64,000 nucleotides of DNA from Pseudosulfitobacter pseudonitzschiae (GCF_002222635.1 NZ_CP022415.1:1054001-1118000); one strand, 5' to 3'; shown: positions 27,813-37,561, counted from the stretch's first letter. The notes: generated by a model not told the origin, from the letters alone. Program-made: numbers and translations.

Positions 27813-29120
27813 TTACAAAAAGGTCAGTCCAAGGGCGATAATTACCCCCGTGATGACCAGATGGATTACGCAGAACCCCATGATGTCCTTGGCCTGCAGT
27901 CCCGCAATGCCAAGGATCGGCAGCGCCCAGAAGGGTTGCACCATGTTGGTCCACGCATCGCCCCAAGCCACAGCCATAGACGCCCGCGCAAGATCCGCGC
28001 CAAGGGCTTCGGCTGCGGGCAGGATCACCGGCGCCTGAACCGCCCATTGCCCGCCGCCTGACGGAACAAAAAATTTGACGATGCCCGCCGACAGGAACGC
28101 CCAGAACGGCAGGGTTGTGTCTGATGCCAGCCCCACCAGCCCCTGCGAGACAGTCGCGGCCAGTCCGGTCTGCACCATGATCGCCATGATCCCTGCATAA
28201 AACGGAAACTGGATCACGATACCTGCGCCACCTTTGACGGCATCGTTCAGGGCGTTCAGCAGGTGGCGCGGTGTGCCGTGCAGCAAGATAGCCAGCGTCA
28301 GGAACAAGAAGTTGATGACGTTCAGCGACAGCCCGTTGCCCGCTGCGAAATGCTGGATCAGCCATGCCACGCCTGCGGCCCCGATCAGCATCGACAGAAC
28401 CGGCGTTGTTTCCAGAAACTCGGCAGGGCTGCGGTTTTCGGATGGCGTCGGCTCGTCCGTTTCCAGCAGTGCAGGATCAATGTAAACGCTGTCGGCCTGT
28501 GACGGCATCATTGCGCGGTTGACCAGCGGTACGGCAACGAACAGGGCCGCCACGATCATCAGGTTATAGATGGAAAAGATGGTTTGCGATGTGGGAATGA
28601 TGCCTGCCAGATCGGCAAAGGGATGTCCTTCGGTGGCGATGGACAGCGGGATTGATCCGGCCAGCCCGCCGTGCCAGACGATGAACCCTGAATAGGCAGA
28701 AGCCACCAGCAGCCGGTAGTCCACCTTGATCTGGCGGGCCAGTTCTTTGGCGAACAGCGCACCGACCACAAGGCCAAAACCCCAGTTGATCCAGCTTGCT
28801 GCCAGTGACACGACGCTGACCAGCAAGATCGCCCCGCCTGCGCTGCTGGCAAGGCCTGCAAGCACCTGCAGGCCGCGTTTGACCAGCGGCGTCGAGGCCA
28901 TCATATAGCCCGTGACCAGCACCAGAAGCATTTGCATCGAAAAGCTGAGCAGGGACCAGAACCCGTCACCCCAAAAGCCTATGATTTCAAGCGGGCTGCT
29001 GCCTTGGATGCCCACAGCAGCAAGCCCTGCAACCAATGTCAGAACGACGACGAAGACGAAGGGATCGGGCAGATAACGGTCGACGATACGGACCATTGGC
29101 CGCGAAATCGCATTCAGCAT
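27813..29120 (-). CDS. Short-chain fatty acid transporter, AtoE family
   Basis: This encodes a 435-residue membrane protein with about twelve helices. Diagnostic stretches are the N-terminal DRYLPDPFVFVVVLT, the SWINWGFGLVVGALFAKELAR segment and VPSGGGQWAVQAPVILPAA, all typical of AtoE, which carries short-chain fatty acids such as acetoacetate or butyrate. No ato enzyme genes are adjacent, so the substrate is open. Converges on ccmG with a 4-base gap and no terminator between. Confidence 0.92.
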   Translation of the reverse strand: MLNAISRPMVRIVDRYLPDPFVFVVVLTLVAGLAAVGIQGSSPLEIIGFWGDGFWSLLSFSMQMLLVLVTGYMMASTPLVKRGLQVLAGLASSAGGAILLVSVVSLAASWINWGFGLVVGALFAKELARQIKVDYRLLVASAYSGFIVWHGGLAGSIPLSIATEGHPFADLAGIIPTSQTIFSIYNLMIVAALFVAVPLVNRAMMPSQADSVYIDPALLETDEPTPSENRSPAEFLETTPVLSMLIGAAGVAWLIQHFAAGNGLSLNVINFLFLTLAILLHGTPRHLLNALNDAVKGGAGIVIQFPFYAGIMAIMVQTGLAATVSQGLVGLASDTTLPFWAFLSAGIVKFFVPSGGGQWAVQAPVILPAAEALGADLARASMAVAWGDAWTNMVQPFWALPILGIAGLQAKDIMGFCVIHLVITGVIIALGLTFL

Positions 29121-29228
29121 GACGGCTTTCCTTTTCTCTTATGGGTTGAGATATAACCGCTTGAATGGTGGAATTCGTAGAGGATGAAAAGGGCAGGGCT
29201 GAAGAAATCCTAAAGCTGTGCGCGCGCG

Positions 29229-29912
29229 TCAAAGCCTGTATCCGCCCGACACGGTAATGACCTCTCCGGTGATGAAACCCGCTGCCTCCGATGCCAGAAA
29301 ACGCACCACCTTTGCGATGTCTTCGGGCACACCTGCACGGCCCAGTGCGGTCATGTCGACGAATGCCTTTACCAGTTCGGGTGGGCGGGGGCTTTCGCTG
29401 CGCTCAATGGCTCCGGGGGCCACTGCGTTGACACGGATGCCGCGCGGGCCCAGTTCCTTGGCCATTGCACGTGTCCACAGGTTCAGCGCGGCCTTGCTGG
29501 CGGAATAGGCGGCGGCACCCTTGGCGGGCAGGGTGGCGTTGACCGACGAGATGTTGATGACACATGCCCCTGCGGTCAGCTGCGGCAAAGCGGCGTCAAG
29601 CAAGGCTATCGGGGCGGCCACGTTCACCGTGTGGTTCAGGTGCGCGTTGCCATCGTCCATTTCAATGGCGCCTGCGTTGTTCACGATCACATCCAGCCTG
29701 CCGAACTTTGCGAGGACCGCGTCGACCACCCGCGCAGCACTGGCCGGTTCGGCAAGGTCGGCATGGAGGGCGTGAACCGCAGGCCAATCCGCCAGCAACG
29801 CATCGGGCGGGGTGGTGTTGTGGGTGATGGCAACTGCGTGATCGACGGCCAAATTGGCCGCGATGGCGCGTCCGATGCCGCGCGCAGCACCCGTAACCAG
29901 AACCGTGCGCAT
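29229..29912 (-). CDS. Short-chain dehydrogenase/reductase (FabG-like)
   Basis: This encodes a 227-residue classical SDR. The NAD(P)-binding TGAARGIGRAI motif starts near residue 7, NNAG is near residue 80, and the catalytic Ser and YSASK motif are present near 125-150. It is somewhat shorter than FabG and lies alone, away from the fatty-acid cluster at the end of the window, so its substrate is unknown. The start at 29912 is chosen because it places MRTVLVTGAARG at the N-terminus. A short upstream extension in frame carries the acnA terminator and is not real protein. Confidence 0.88.
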   Translation of the reverse strand: MRTVLVTGAARGIGRAIAANLAVDHAVAITHNTTPPDALLADWPAVHALHADLAEPASAARVVDAVLAKFGRLDVIVNNAGAIEMDDGNAHLNHTVNVAAPIALLDAALPQLTAGACVINISSVNATLPAKGAAAYSASKAALNLWTRAMAKELGPRGIRVNAVAPGAIERSESPRPPELVKAFVDMTALGRAGVPEDIAKVVRFLASEAAGFITGEVITVSGGYRL

Positions 29913-29954
29913 TGAAAGTCTCTCCCCGACGATCCTCTTCGTGATCCGGCCATG

Positions 29955-29991
29955 AAAAAGCCCCCGACGCAAGGCGTGCGGGGGCTTTTCC
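29955..29991 (-). terminator. Terminator after acnA
   Basis: The stem AAAAGCCCCCG pairs with CGGGGGCTTTT, extended internally by ACGC/GCGT across a short AAG loop with one bulged G. T-runs occur on both strands, so it can act in both directions; it lies between the acnA stop and the SDR start. Confidence 0.88.
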
Positions 29992-30011
29992 GAAATGTTA
30001 TCGCGCGGGGA

Positions 30012-32801
30012 CTATTCCGCCGCGATAGCGTCGTCTTTGGCAAGGTTGCGGAGCACATAGTGCAGGACGCCGCCGTGTTCGATGTATTCGATCTCGATTG
30101 CCGTATCGATGCGGCACTTGATCTTGATGTCTTTCACCGTACCGTCCGCCATCGTGATGCTGCAAGGTACTTCCTGCAGCGGCTTGATGGTGTCCAGACC
30201 GCTGATCGACACGGTTTCCTCGCCGGTCAGACCCAGCGACTTGCGGGTGTCGCTGCCGGTGAACTCGAACGGGATGACGCCCATGCCCACAAGGTTCGAG
30301 CGGTGGATACGCTCGAAGTTTTCCGCGATCACGGCCTTGACGCCCAGCAGCGCCGTGCCCTTGGCCGCCCAGTCGCGCGAAGAACCCGCGCCGTACTGTT
30401 CGCCGCCAAAGATCACCAGCGGCGTGTCGTTTTCCTGATAGGCCATCGCCGCGTCAAAGATCGAGGTCTGTTCGCCATCGGGGCCCTTGGTATAGCCGCC
30501 CTCGACGCCGTCCAGCATTTCGTTCTTGATGCGGATGTTGGCAAAGGTGCCGCGCATCATCACCTCGTGGTTGCCGCGACGGCTGCCGTACGAGTTGAAT
30601 TCGCGCACCGGCACCTGACGTTCCACCAGATATTGACCGGCAGGCGTGCTTTCCTTGAACGAACCGGCAGGCGAGATGTGGTCGGTGGTGATCATGTCGC
30701 CCAGAACGGCCAGTACCTTGGCGTTCTGGATGTTGGTGATCACGCCCGGCTCCTTGCTCATGTTCTGGAAGTAGGGCGGGTTTTGCACATAGGTCGATTG
30801 CGGCGGCCAGTCATAGGTCATGCTGTCCGTCACTTCGACGCCCTGCCATTTTTCATCGCCCTTGAAGACGTCGGCATATTTGTCCTGAAAAGCGGCACGG
30901 GTGACAGTTTGTTCCACCAGTTCAGCCACCTCATGCGTGGTGGGCCAGATGTCTTTCAGGTAGACGTCATTGCCGTTCTGATCCTGACCCAAGACGCCGT
31001 TCGCCAGATCCACGTTCATGTCACCGACCAGCGCATAGGCTACGACCAGCGGCGGCGACGCCAGATAGTTGGCGCGCACGTCGGGCGAAATCCGGCCTTC
31101 GAAGTTGCGGTTGCCCGACAGGACCGAGGTGCCGATCAGGTCATAGTCGTTGATCGCCTTGCTGATCTCCGGGTCCAGCGGGCCCGAGTTGCCGATGCAG
31201 GTGGTGCAGCCATAGCCGACAAGGTTGAAGCCGATGGCGTCCAGATCTTCTTGCAGACCGGCAGCTTCGAGATAATGCGACACAACCTGCGAGCCAGGGG
31301 CCAGCGATGTTTTGACCCAAGGTTTGCGGGTCAGACCCAAGGCGCGGGCTTTGCGGGCCACAAGACCCGCACCGATCATCACATAGGGGTTGGATGTGTT
31401 GGTGCACGAGGTGATTGAGGCGATCACGATGGACCCGTCGTGAAGCTGGTAGTGACCATCGTCGGTTTTGACGTAGCCGCGCTTGTGGTTGCCCTCGTCA
31501 CCGGGAATGTCGTTGGGTTCGGGCTGTCCGCCTTCACCTTCCCAACGCACTTCCGAACTTGCGGAAGCATCGGTGCCGCCGCGCAGGCCGTTGACGTATT
31601 CGGCAAATGCAGTATGGGCCGATGTCAGCGCGATATAGTCCTGCGGGCGTTTGGGGCCCGAGATGGCGGGCACGATCTCGCCCATGTCCAGATGCAGCGT
31701 GTCTGTGTAGACCGGCGCATAGTCCGCGCCGCGCCACATGCCGTTTTCCTTGGCATAGGCTTCGACCAGCGCGATGCGGTCCTCCTCACGACCGGTGTTG
31801 CGCAAGTAGCGCAGGGTTTCGTCGTCGATCGGGAAGAACCCGCATGTGGCACCATATTCCGGTGCCATGTTGGCGATGGTTGCACGGTCTGCCAGCGGCA
31901 GGTGATCCAGACCTTCGCCGTAGAATTCGACGAATTTGCTGACCACACCTTTTTCGCGCAGCATTTCCACAACTTTCAGCACCAGATCGGTGCCTGTGGT
32001 GCCTTCCATCATCCGGCCTGTCAGCTCGAACCCGACAACTTCGGGGATCAGCATCGAGATCGGCTGACCCAGCATTGCGGCTTCGGCCTCGATGCCGCCC
32101 ACGCCCCAGCCCAGAACGGCGGCACCGTTGACCATTGTGGTGTGGCTGTCGGTGCCGACCAGCGTGTCGGGATAGGCCACGGTTTCGCCGTTCTGATCAA
32201 CGTCCGACCAGACGGTCTGCGCCAGATACTCAAGGTTCACCTGGTGGCAGATGCCGGTTCCGGGGGGCACCACGCGAAAGTTGTTAAACGCCTTCTGGCC
32301 CCACTTCAGGAACACATAGCGTTCCATGTTCCGTTCGTATTCGCGGTCGACGTTCATCTGGAACGCGCGCGGGTTGCCGAATTCGTCGATCATCACCGAG
32401 TGGTCGATGACCAGATCGACAGGGTTCAGCGGGTTGATCTTTTCAGGGTCGCCGCCCAATGCCTTGAGACCGTCACGCATCGCGGCAAGGTCGACCACGG
32501 CCGGCACACCTGTGAAATCCTGCATCAGAACGCGCGCCGGGCGATAGGCGATCTCGCGCGGGTTGTTGCCGCCTTTGGTCGCCCATTCGGCAAATGCCTT
32601 GATGTCGTCGGTTGTGACGGTCTTGCCGTCTTCGAACCGCAGCATGTTTTCCAGCACCACTTTCAACGCGGCGGGCAACTTCGAAAAATCGCCCAAGCCT
32701 GCTTCGGTCGCGGCGGGGATGGAATAATAGGCAACCGACTGGTCGCCCACGGTCAGTGTCTTGCGGGTTTTGGACGTATCATGGCCAACAGTGATGGGCA
32801 T
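30012..32801 (-). CDS. acnA: Aconitate hydratase A
   Basis: This encodes a 929-residue citric-acid-cycle enzyme that interconverts citrate and isocitrate using a 4Fe-4S cluster. The three cluster cysteines are visible in SCTNTSNP (near residue 440-450) and in GYGCTTCIGNSG (CxxC). The VGTDSHTTMVNG motif and C-terminal swivel domain (FGGEQYGAGSSRDWAAKG) are intact. The start at 32801 has AAAGGAG seven bases upstream and the usual VGHDTSKTRKTL N-terminus. A good terminator follows, so it is a single-gene unit. Confidence 0.98.
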   Translation of the reverse strand: MPITVGHDTSKTRKTLTVGDQSVAYYSIPAATEAGLGDFSKLPAALKVVLENMLRFEDGKTVTTDDIKAFAEWATKGGNNPREIAYRPARVLMQDFTGVPAVVDLAAMRDGLKALGGDPEKINPLNPVDLVIDHSVMIDEFGNPRAFQMNVDREYERNMERYVFLKWGQKAFNNFRVVPPGTGICHQVNLEYLAQTVWSDVDQNGETVAYPDTLVGTDSHTTMVNGAAVLGWGVGGIEAEAAMLGQPISMLIPEVVGFELTGRMMEGTTGTDLVLKVVEMLREKGVVSKFVEFYGEGLDHLPLADRATIANMAPEYGATCGFFPIDDETLRYLRNTGREEDRIALVEAYAKENGMWRGADYAPVYTDTLHLDMGEIVPAISGPKRPQDYIALTSAHTAFAEYVNGLRGGTDASASSEVRWEGEGGQPEPNDIPGDEGNHKRGYVKTDDGHYQLHDGSIVIASITSCTNTSNPYVMIGAGLVARKARALGLTRKPWVKTSLAPGSQVVSHYLEAAGLQEDLDAIGFNLVGYGCTTCIGNSGPLDPEISKAINDYDLIGTSVLSGNRNFEGRISPDVRANYLASPPLVVAYALVGDMNVDLANGVLGQDQNGNDVYLKDIWPTTHEVAELVEQTVTRAAFQDKYADVFKGDEKWQGVEVTDSMTYDWPPQSTYVQNPPYFQNMSKEPGVITNIQNAKVLAVLGDMITTDHISPAGSFKESTPAGQYLVERQVPVREFNSYGSRRGNHEVMMRGTFANIRIKNEMLDGVEGGYTKGPDGEQTSIFDAAMAYQENDTPLVIFGGEQYGAGSSRDWAAKGTALLGVKAVIAENFERIHRSNLVGMGVIPFEFTGSDTRKSLGLTGEETVSISGLDTIKPLQEVPCSITMADGTVKDIKIKCRIDTAIEIEYIEHGGVLHYVLRNLAKDDAIAAE

Positions 32802-32873
32802 GGGTGGCTCCTTTGGCTTATTGTGCCCCAATCGAGCAGGGCAGGTGGCAGGGGGCAGTCTTCGCGCCTGATT

Positions 32874-32887
32874 TGCATTTAAATGCA
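32874..32887. promoter_or_regulatory. Palindrome upstream of acnA
   Basis: TGCATTTAAATGCA is a perfect 14-bp palindrome 73-86 bp upstream of the acnA ATG, in the 276-bp divergent gap with the DUF1223 gene. It could be an operator; no regulator can be named from sequence alone. Confidence 0.4.
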
Positions 32888-33077
32888 GCTCGGATCAACA
32901 GGTTTCTAGCATTTAGTATACCATTGTGTACCGAAAGTTAAGAGCCGCACACGGAACTGGCGCTTTGGGCGCTATCCTGCACGGTCCATCGCAGGGTTTC
33001 AACAAAGCTTGATTGGTTATTACAGGGCCGCATGGTTAGGTGTATTCAACATCCAAAGACCCAAAGGTACCCAATTC

Positions 33078-33770
33078 ATGAAATCTGTCCTGTCTGTCAT
33101 CACTGCAGCGTTGCTGTCCGTGGCCACGCCCGGTGCCGCAGAATCGCCTGTGGTGGTCGAGCTGTTTACCTCGCAGGGCTGTTCATCCTGCCCGCCCGCA
33201 GACAGGATTTTTGCAGAACTGGCCCGCCGCGATGACGTGATCGCTTTGGCGCTGCATGTGGATTACTGGGATTATATCGGTTGGAAGGACGAACTGGCCG
33301 TTCCCGCCTATGCTGATCGCCAACGCGGTTATGCCGCCGCAGCGCACCGTCGGTCGATCTATACGCCGCAAATGGTTGTGAACGGACAGACCGACATCGT
33401 CGGCGCACGCCCGATGGAATTGTCCGAGGTTATTGCCGAACATGCGGCTATTGCGTCACCTGTGACGCTGGGCATTACACGCGATGGGGATGTGCTGAAC
33501 ATTTCTGCACAGACTACGGGCGCGCCGGGGCAGATGACGGTTCAGCTGGTGCGTTATACCCCAATGACCGAGACCAGCATAACCCGGGGTGAAAATGCGG
33601 GGATGACGTTGCAATACGCCAATGTCGCGCATGACTGGCAGGTTCTGGACACGTGGGACGGCAGCAGCGATCTGGCGATGAGCACACGGGTGACTGGCGA
33701 CGCGCCTTTGGTTGTGTTGATCCAACTGGGAGCGCATGGCGCCATTTTAGCGGCTGACGCGCTGCGCTGA
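33078..33770 (+). CDS. DUF1223 secreted thioredoxin-like protein
   Basis: This encodes a 230-residue exported protein. A signal peptide (about residues 1-21, ending GAAES) is followed by VVVELFTSQGCSSCPPADRIF with a CxxC pair (Cys35 and Cys38) in a thioredoxin-like setting, then HVDYWDYIGWKDELA and the YTPQMVVNGQTDIVG block of the DUF1223 family. The cysteine pair suggests a periplasmic redox or metal role, which is inferred. The start at 33078 is chosen for the signal peptide; an AAAGGT lies upstream. Confidence 0.9.
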   Translation: MKSVLSVITAALLSVATPGAAESPVVVELFTSQGCSSCPPADRIFAELARRDDVIALALHVDYWDYIGWKDELAVPAYADRQRGYAAAAHRRSIYTPQMVVNGQTDIVGARPMELSEVIAEHAAIASPVTLGITRDGDVLNISAQTTGAPGQMTVQLVRYTPMTETSITRGENAGMTLQYANVAHDWQVLDTWDGSSDLAMSTRVTGDAPLVVLIQLGAHGAILAADALR

Positions 33771-33815
33771 TCTTTGTTCCGATATTACAGCAGAGGCTGG
33801 CACCTGACTGCACGC

Positions 33816-34715
33816 TCAGGCGTTGTAGGCCCGCCAACGGCGATGCACCCAGAACCACTGTTCGGGATGCTCGCGTACCCGGACGGCAAGGCTGTCGTTC
33901 AGCGCCTGCGTCATCGTTTCGGGATCGGAATGCGCGATCGGTGCTTCCAGAACGGTTTCAAAACTAAGACCGTCGTCCTGCCGGATGCCGTAAAACGGGA
34001 TCAGCAGCGCATTGAACCGCAACGCCAGCTCTGCCGCTGACAGCGCGGTTTTTGCAGGCTGGCCCATGAAATCCAGCACAGTGCCTTCGAACACATGCTG
34101 GTCAAACAACAACACCAACTGCCCGCCACCGCGCAAATGACGCACGAAACCGGACGTGCCGCGCCGCCCTTGCGGAAAGACGGGGCCGCCAAAGGCCTGC
34201 ATCGTTTTGACGTAATGGGCGTTGAAATAGGGGTTGGCCATGTCGCGGTACAGCCCGCCCACGGCAAAACCCTGTGCCACCAGTGCTGCGCGCGTTGCTT
34301 CGTAGTTGCCAAAATGCCCCGTCACCAGAATGACCGGACGATCGGCGGCGTCAGCTTCGCGCAATGCGTCAAACCCTGCGCCGCTGATCGGCTGGCTGTC
34401 CATGCGTTTCAGGAACTCTTGCGATGAATAATTCTCGATGATGCTGCGGCCTGCGTTGTTCAGGCAGGCCCGCGCGATACGCCGCCGTTCGAGGGTGGGC
34501 ATTTCGGGAAAGATCAGAGCAAGGTTGGCTTCGGCGCGGCGGCGGTAGCCCACCAGTGGCCCAACCACGCGTTCCACCAGCCCGCCCAGCAGCGCCACGC
34601 GCGTGGCATAGGGCAGCACCAGCGCCACGCGGATCAGCGTGTAGATGATCGCGTTGGAAATATAGTGTCCGGCGCGTTCACGCAGCGGCATGGTCGATGG
34701 GTCGGCTTTGGGCAT
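33816..34715 (-). CDS. Lysophospholipid/lipid A-type acyltransferase (LpxL/HtrB family)
   Basis: This encodes a 299-residue membrane-associated acyltransferase. A hydrophobic N-terminal helix (about 20-45) is followed by the HX4E/D catalytic motif HFGNYE (His134, Glu139) and the VFEGTVLDFMGQPA substrate block typical of LpxL/LpxM late lipid A acyltransferases. The start at 34715 falls 7 bases after the DMT gene stop, implying cotranscription; longer in-frame extensions would run into that gene. The exact acyl acceptor cannot be settled from sequence. Confidence 0.88.
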   Translation of the reverse strand: MPKADPSTMPLRERAGHYISNAIIYTLIRVALVLPYATRVALLGGLVERVVGPLVGYRRRAEANLALIFPEMPTLERRRIARACLNNAGRSIIENYSSQEFLKRMDSQPISGAGFDALREADAADRPVILVTGHFGNYEATRAALVAQGFAVGGLYRDMANPYFNAHYVKTMQAFGGPVFPQGRRGTSGFVRHLRGGGQLVLLFDQHVFEGTVLDFMGQPAKTALSAAELALRFNALLIPFYGIRQDDGLSFETVLEAPIAHSDPETMTQALNDSLAVRVREHPEQWFWVHRRWRAYNA

Positions 34716-34722
34716 GGGCGGA

Positions 34723-35616
34723 TCACACCTGAGGCAGGGCCGGCGCACGCGCCAGACGGGTTTCGCGATGCCAGACATATAGACCTGCCCCCACGATCAC
34801 AAGCGCACCGACCAGCGTCCACACGTCGGGGAATTCGTTGAATAACAGCAGCCCCCAAAGCACGGCCAATACCAGCCCGGTATAGTTGAACGGCGCCAGA
34901 AGCCCCGCTTCGGCCTGCGACAGGGCGCGGATCAGCATCAACTGTCCGGCAGTGCCAAAGCAGCCGATCATCACCATCAAGATGGCCGATGTCGGCGTCA
35001 GCGGGGTCCAGTGGAAGGGGACAAGACAGCTCATCACGACCGAGCCGACAAGCCCGGTGTAGAACAGCGATGTCCACACATCCTCGTCCGACCCAAGGCG
35101 GCGCGTGATCAGCGTATACGCGGCAAAGCACACAGCCGAACCCAGCGGCAACAGCGCGGCGGGTGCAAACACATCCGATCCGGGGCGGATTATGATCAGC
35201 GCACCGATCAGGGCGGCGGCGATGGCAAAGATACGGCGCGGGCCCAATGCCTCGCCCAGAAACAACGCCCCGCCAAGGGTGATCAGAACAGGGTTCAGCG
35301 ACATGACTGCGGTCGCCTCGGCCAGTCCGATCTGGCCCAGAGCGGTAAAGAAAAAGCCGGTGGCGATCATCAGCAGCAAGGATCGCGCGATTTGCAGCTT
35401 GGGGTATGCGCTGCGTGCGACAGTGCGCAGACGCGGGGCCACAAGGATCAGAACCACCAGCATCTGCCCGCCATAGCGCGCCCACAGCGCGGGAACAGTG
35501 CCGGTCAGCGGGCTGATCGCCTTGACGCTGGCATCCATGCCGCCAAAACAGGCAATGGCAAGAACGGCCAGCAAGATGGCGCGGGCGGGGTTGGCGGCGG
35601 TGTGAGGCATCTTCAT
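34723..35616 (-). CDS. EamA/DMT family permease
   Basis: This encodes a 297-residue inner-membrane protein with ten helices in two EamA repeats (for example LAIACFGGMDASVKAIS at the N-terminus and APFNYTGLVLAVLWGLLLFNE in the second repeat). It belongs to the large drug/metabolite transporter superfamily; the substrate is unknown. Start choice between 35616 (MKMPH) and 35610 is not important. The acyltransferase follows after 7 bases. Confidence 0.88.
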   Translation of the reverse strand: MKMPHTAANPARAILLAVLAIACFGGMDASVKAISPLTGTVPALWARYGGQMLVVLILVAPRLRTVARSAYPKLQIARSLLLMIATGFFFTALGQIGLAEATAVMSLNPVLITLGGALFLGEALGPRRIFAIAAALIGALIIIRPGSDVFAPAALLPLGSAVCFAAYTLITRRLGSDEDVWTSLFYTGLVGSVVMSCLVPFHWTPLTPTSAILMVMIGCFGTAGQLMLIRALSQAEAGLLAPFNYTGLVLAVLWGLLLFNEFPDVWTLVGALVIVGAGLYVWHRETRLARAPALPQV

Positions 35617-35667
35617 CCCCCGCGCTTAAGGGCGGGTGCGCGCCCTGTCCAGAGCGGACGCAGCGGC

Positions 35668-36786
35668 CTAATCTTCCTCTTCTGCCATCAGGATCAATTC
35701 GCCCTCGGCCTCCAGCTTGCGGATGGCGGCGACCATATTGGCGGTGGCCGCGTCGTGATCGACGGGTTTGGGGGCCGGTGCCTCCTGCGTTTCTTCACGC
35801 AGGGCATCGGCCATACGCCCCGACATATTCTCCAGAATGAAATCGGCAGAGGCTTTCATGCCCGCAGCCTCGGCACCGGCCATTGCGACCAACAGATCGG
35901 CTGGATCAACCTCGCGCAGGACGCGCGGAATATCGCGGGGGGCGATGCGTTGCGGGATGTTGGCAAAGGTAAAGATCGCCTTGCGCACCGCATTGGCAAA
36001 GCCCTGATCGGTCTCGTCCAACCCCTCGAGCATGTCGTCGCGGGTGACCGAGGTTGAGGAGTTCAGGATCGCGCCGACGCGTTCTACCGGCCCGCTGGCA
36101 AAGGCCCCCAACGGTTGCGCGTTCAGTTGCATCGCCAGCGACAGGCCGATGCGTTCCACCGCGTCAGGCGTGACAGAGCCGGTCAGCGACACCGCATAGG
36201 TGATCTGGCGCGCGCGGGGGCCCGCAAGCATGCCAAGCAGGCCAGCGGCCTTTTTCACCTCCAGCTTGGACATCACCACGGCGCAAACTTCGATGCTTTC
36301 GCTTTGCAGCACCGGCAACAGTTTTTCCGCCCCGATCTCGCGGATGCGTGCCCAAGGGTCGCCCGTCTGGCGCACGCCGGCCTCTTTGCGCAGCCGCGCG
36401 GCGGTTTGCGGGCTGATCTTGCCGTCCAGCGCGTTCAGTGCCCCCGCGATACCACCGGGAAAGCGCAGGCCGATGCGTTCAACCTCTTCGGCGAATTCGG
36501 ATACCACGGCAGACAGGGTGTCACGGTCGACGGTGCGCATCTGGCCCATCGCCTTGGTCAGGTGGGCCTGCAATTCTTCGGGCAGATCTTCCAGCGGGAT
36601 GTCGGCCCCTTCGTTCAGCAACAGGCGCACGACAACGGCAGCCTTGGCGCGGCGGCTTAGCTGGACGGGTGCGCCGGACACCTGCGGCCCAGAGGCAGCA
36701 GGCAGGCCGGACAGGGGGGAGGACAGAATCAGATCATTCACCAGAAGCCTCGACACACAGGAAAACGGACCTGTCGGTTTTGGCAT
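35668..36786 (-). CDS. fliG: Flagellar motor switch protein FliG (divergent, stand-alone)
   Basis: This encodes up to 372 residues resembling FliG, the rotor protein that couples stator movement to the flagellar ring. The N-terminal part LSRRAKAAVVVRLLLNE matches the FliG N domain, and the C-terminal torque helix region PRDIPRVLREVDPADLLVAM keeps conserved charged residues. The middle domain is divergent. A GTG at 36741 with GAGG seven bases upstream is a plausible alternative start (357 residues). No flagellar gene is adjacent, which is unusual. It is read alone, on the minus strand, from a promoter in the gap next to the TPR gene. Confidence 0.8.
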   Translation of the reverse strand: MPKPTGPFSCVSRLLVNDLILSSPLSGLPAASGPQVSGAPVQLSRRAKAAVVVRLLLNEGADIPLEDLPEELQAHLTKAMGQMRTVDRDTLSAVVSEFAEEVERIGLRFPGGIAGALNALDGKISPQTAARLRKEAGVRQTGDPWARIREIGAEKLLPVLQSESIEVCAVVMSKLEVKKAAGLLGMLAGPRARQITYAVSLTGSVTPDAVERIGLSLAMQLNAQPLGAFASGPVERVGAILNSSTSVTRDDMLEGLDETDQGFANAVRKAIFTFANIPQRIAPRDIPRVLREVDPADLLVAMAGAEAAGMKASADFILENMSGRMADALREETQEAPAPKPVDHDAATANMVAAIRKLEAEGELILMAEEED

Positions 36787-36843
36787 CTATTGGTGAACAA
36801 ACCCTGAAATCAGGCGCAGCCCGAGACCCGTCGTTGTCCGAAA

Positions 36844-37389
36844 TCAGTAGTTATACGTCACACCGGTTTCGATCGCTGTGCGCAGCGATGTCGCAGCCCA
36901 AGTGCCAGCCCCGCCGCGTGCGTTAATCTCGCGCAGTTGCGCCAACGCCGCCACAGAATCGCCTTGGGCCACCAGACCCTGACCCATATAGGATCGCGCC
37001 AGCAGGTTGTCGGGGTTGGCATCCAGTGCTTGCTGGTAGAATGCCATCGCCACATCGACATGGCCCAGCTTGCGCGCGGTAAAGCCGCGATACGTCAGTA
37101 CGCGGTCGTCGGACTGGTCGGACATTGCGTCCAGCACCCCTTGGGCGTCCTTGTAACGGCCCGCATAAGCCAGTTCGCGCACTGCCTCGTACAGTTGACC
37201 ATCGTCCAGTCGCGATTCTTTGGGTTTGACGCAGCGCTGTTTCGTTTCGTCCCAGACGCGCACGCCCTTGCAATCCTTGCTGGTCTGCGTCGGCTTGGGG
37301 GCGGTGTCATTGCCGCTGCCTGCCGCGTAAAGCGGTGCTGCCACGAACAGGGGCAGGGTCAGAGCCGCCGCCAAAAGGGTAATACGCAT
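36844..37389 (-). CDS. Periplasmic tetratricopeptide repeat protein
   Basis: This encodes a 181-residue exported protein with a clear signal peptide (MRITLLAAALTLPLFVAAPLYAA). A Cys-containing segment (DCKGVRVWDETKQRCVKP) precedes two or three TPR helices, the clearest being AMAFYQQALDANPDNLLARSYMGQGL. Such small TPR proteins act as scaffolds; the partner here is unknown. It has its own upstream gap of about 170 bp. Confidence 0.78.
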   Translation of the reverse strand: MRITLLAAALTLPLFVAAPLYAAGSGNDTAPKPTQTSKDCKGVRVWDETKQRCVKPKESRLDDGQLYEAVRELAYAGRYKDAQGVLDAMSDQSDDRVLTYRGFTARKLGHVDVAMAFYQQALDANPDNLLARSYMGQGLVAQGDSVAALAQLREINARGGAGTWAATSLRTAIETGVTYNY

Positions 37390-37561
37390 CGTTAAAGCTC
37401 CAGTTAATCGTTATACGGAAATAAATAGCGTATTTTTCGAAAACGCGAGCGGTATTCACGATCAAGAGGTCGTGAACGCCGGATCAGAGCAGGATGGCGC
37501 AATAGATGTCTGTTGCTTGGTCACAGTTCACGCCCGAAGCTGCCGGTTACGTGCTGCGCCC

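Noticed and set aside
31440-32882. 480-codon plus-strand frame opposite acnA
   Set aside because: Antisense shadow of aconitase, no ribosome-binding site and no recognisable domain.
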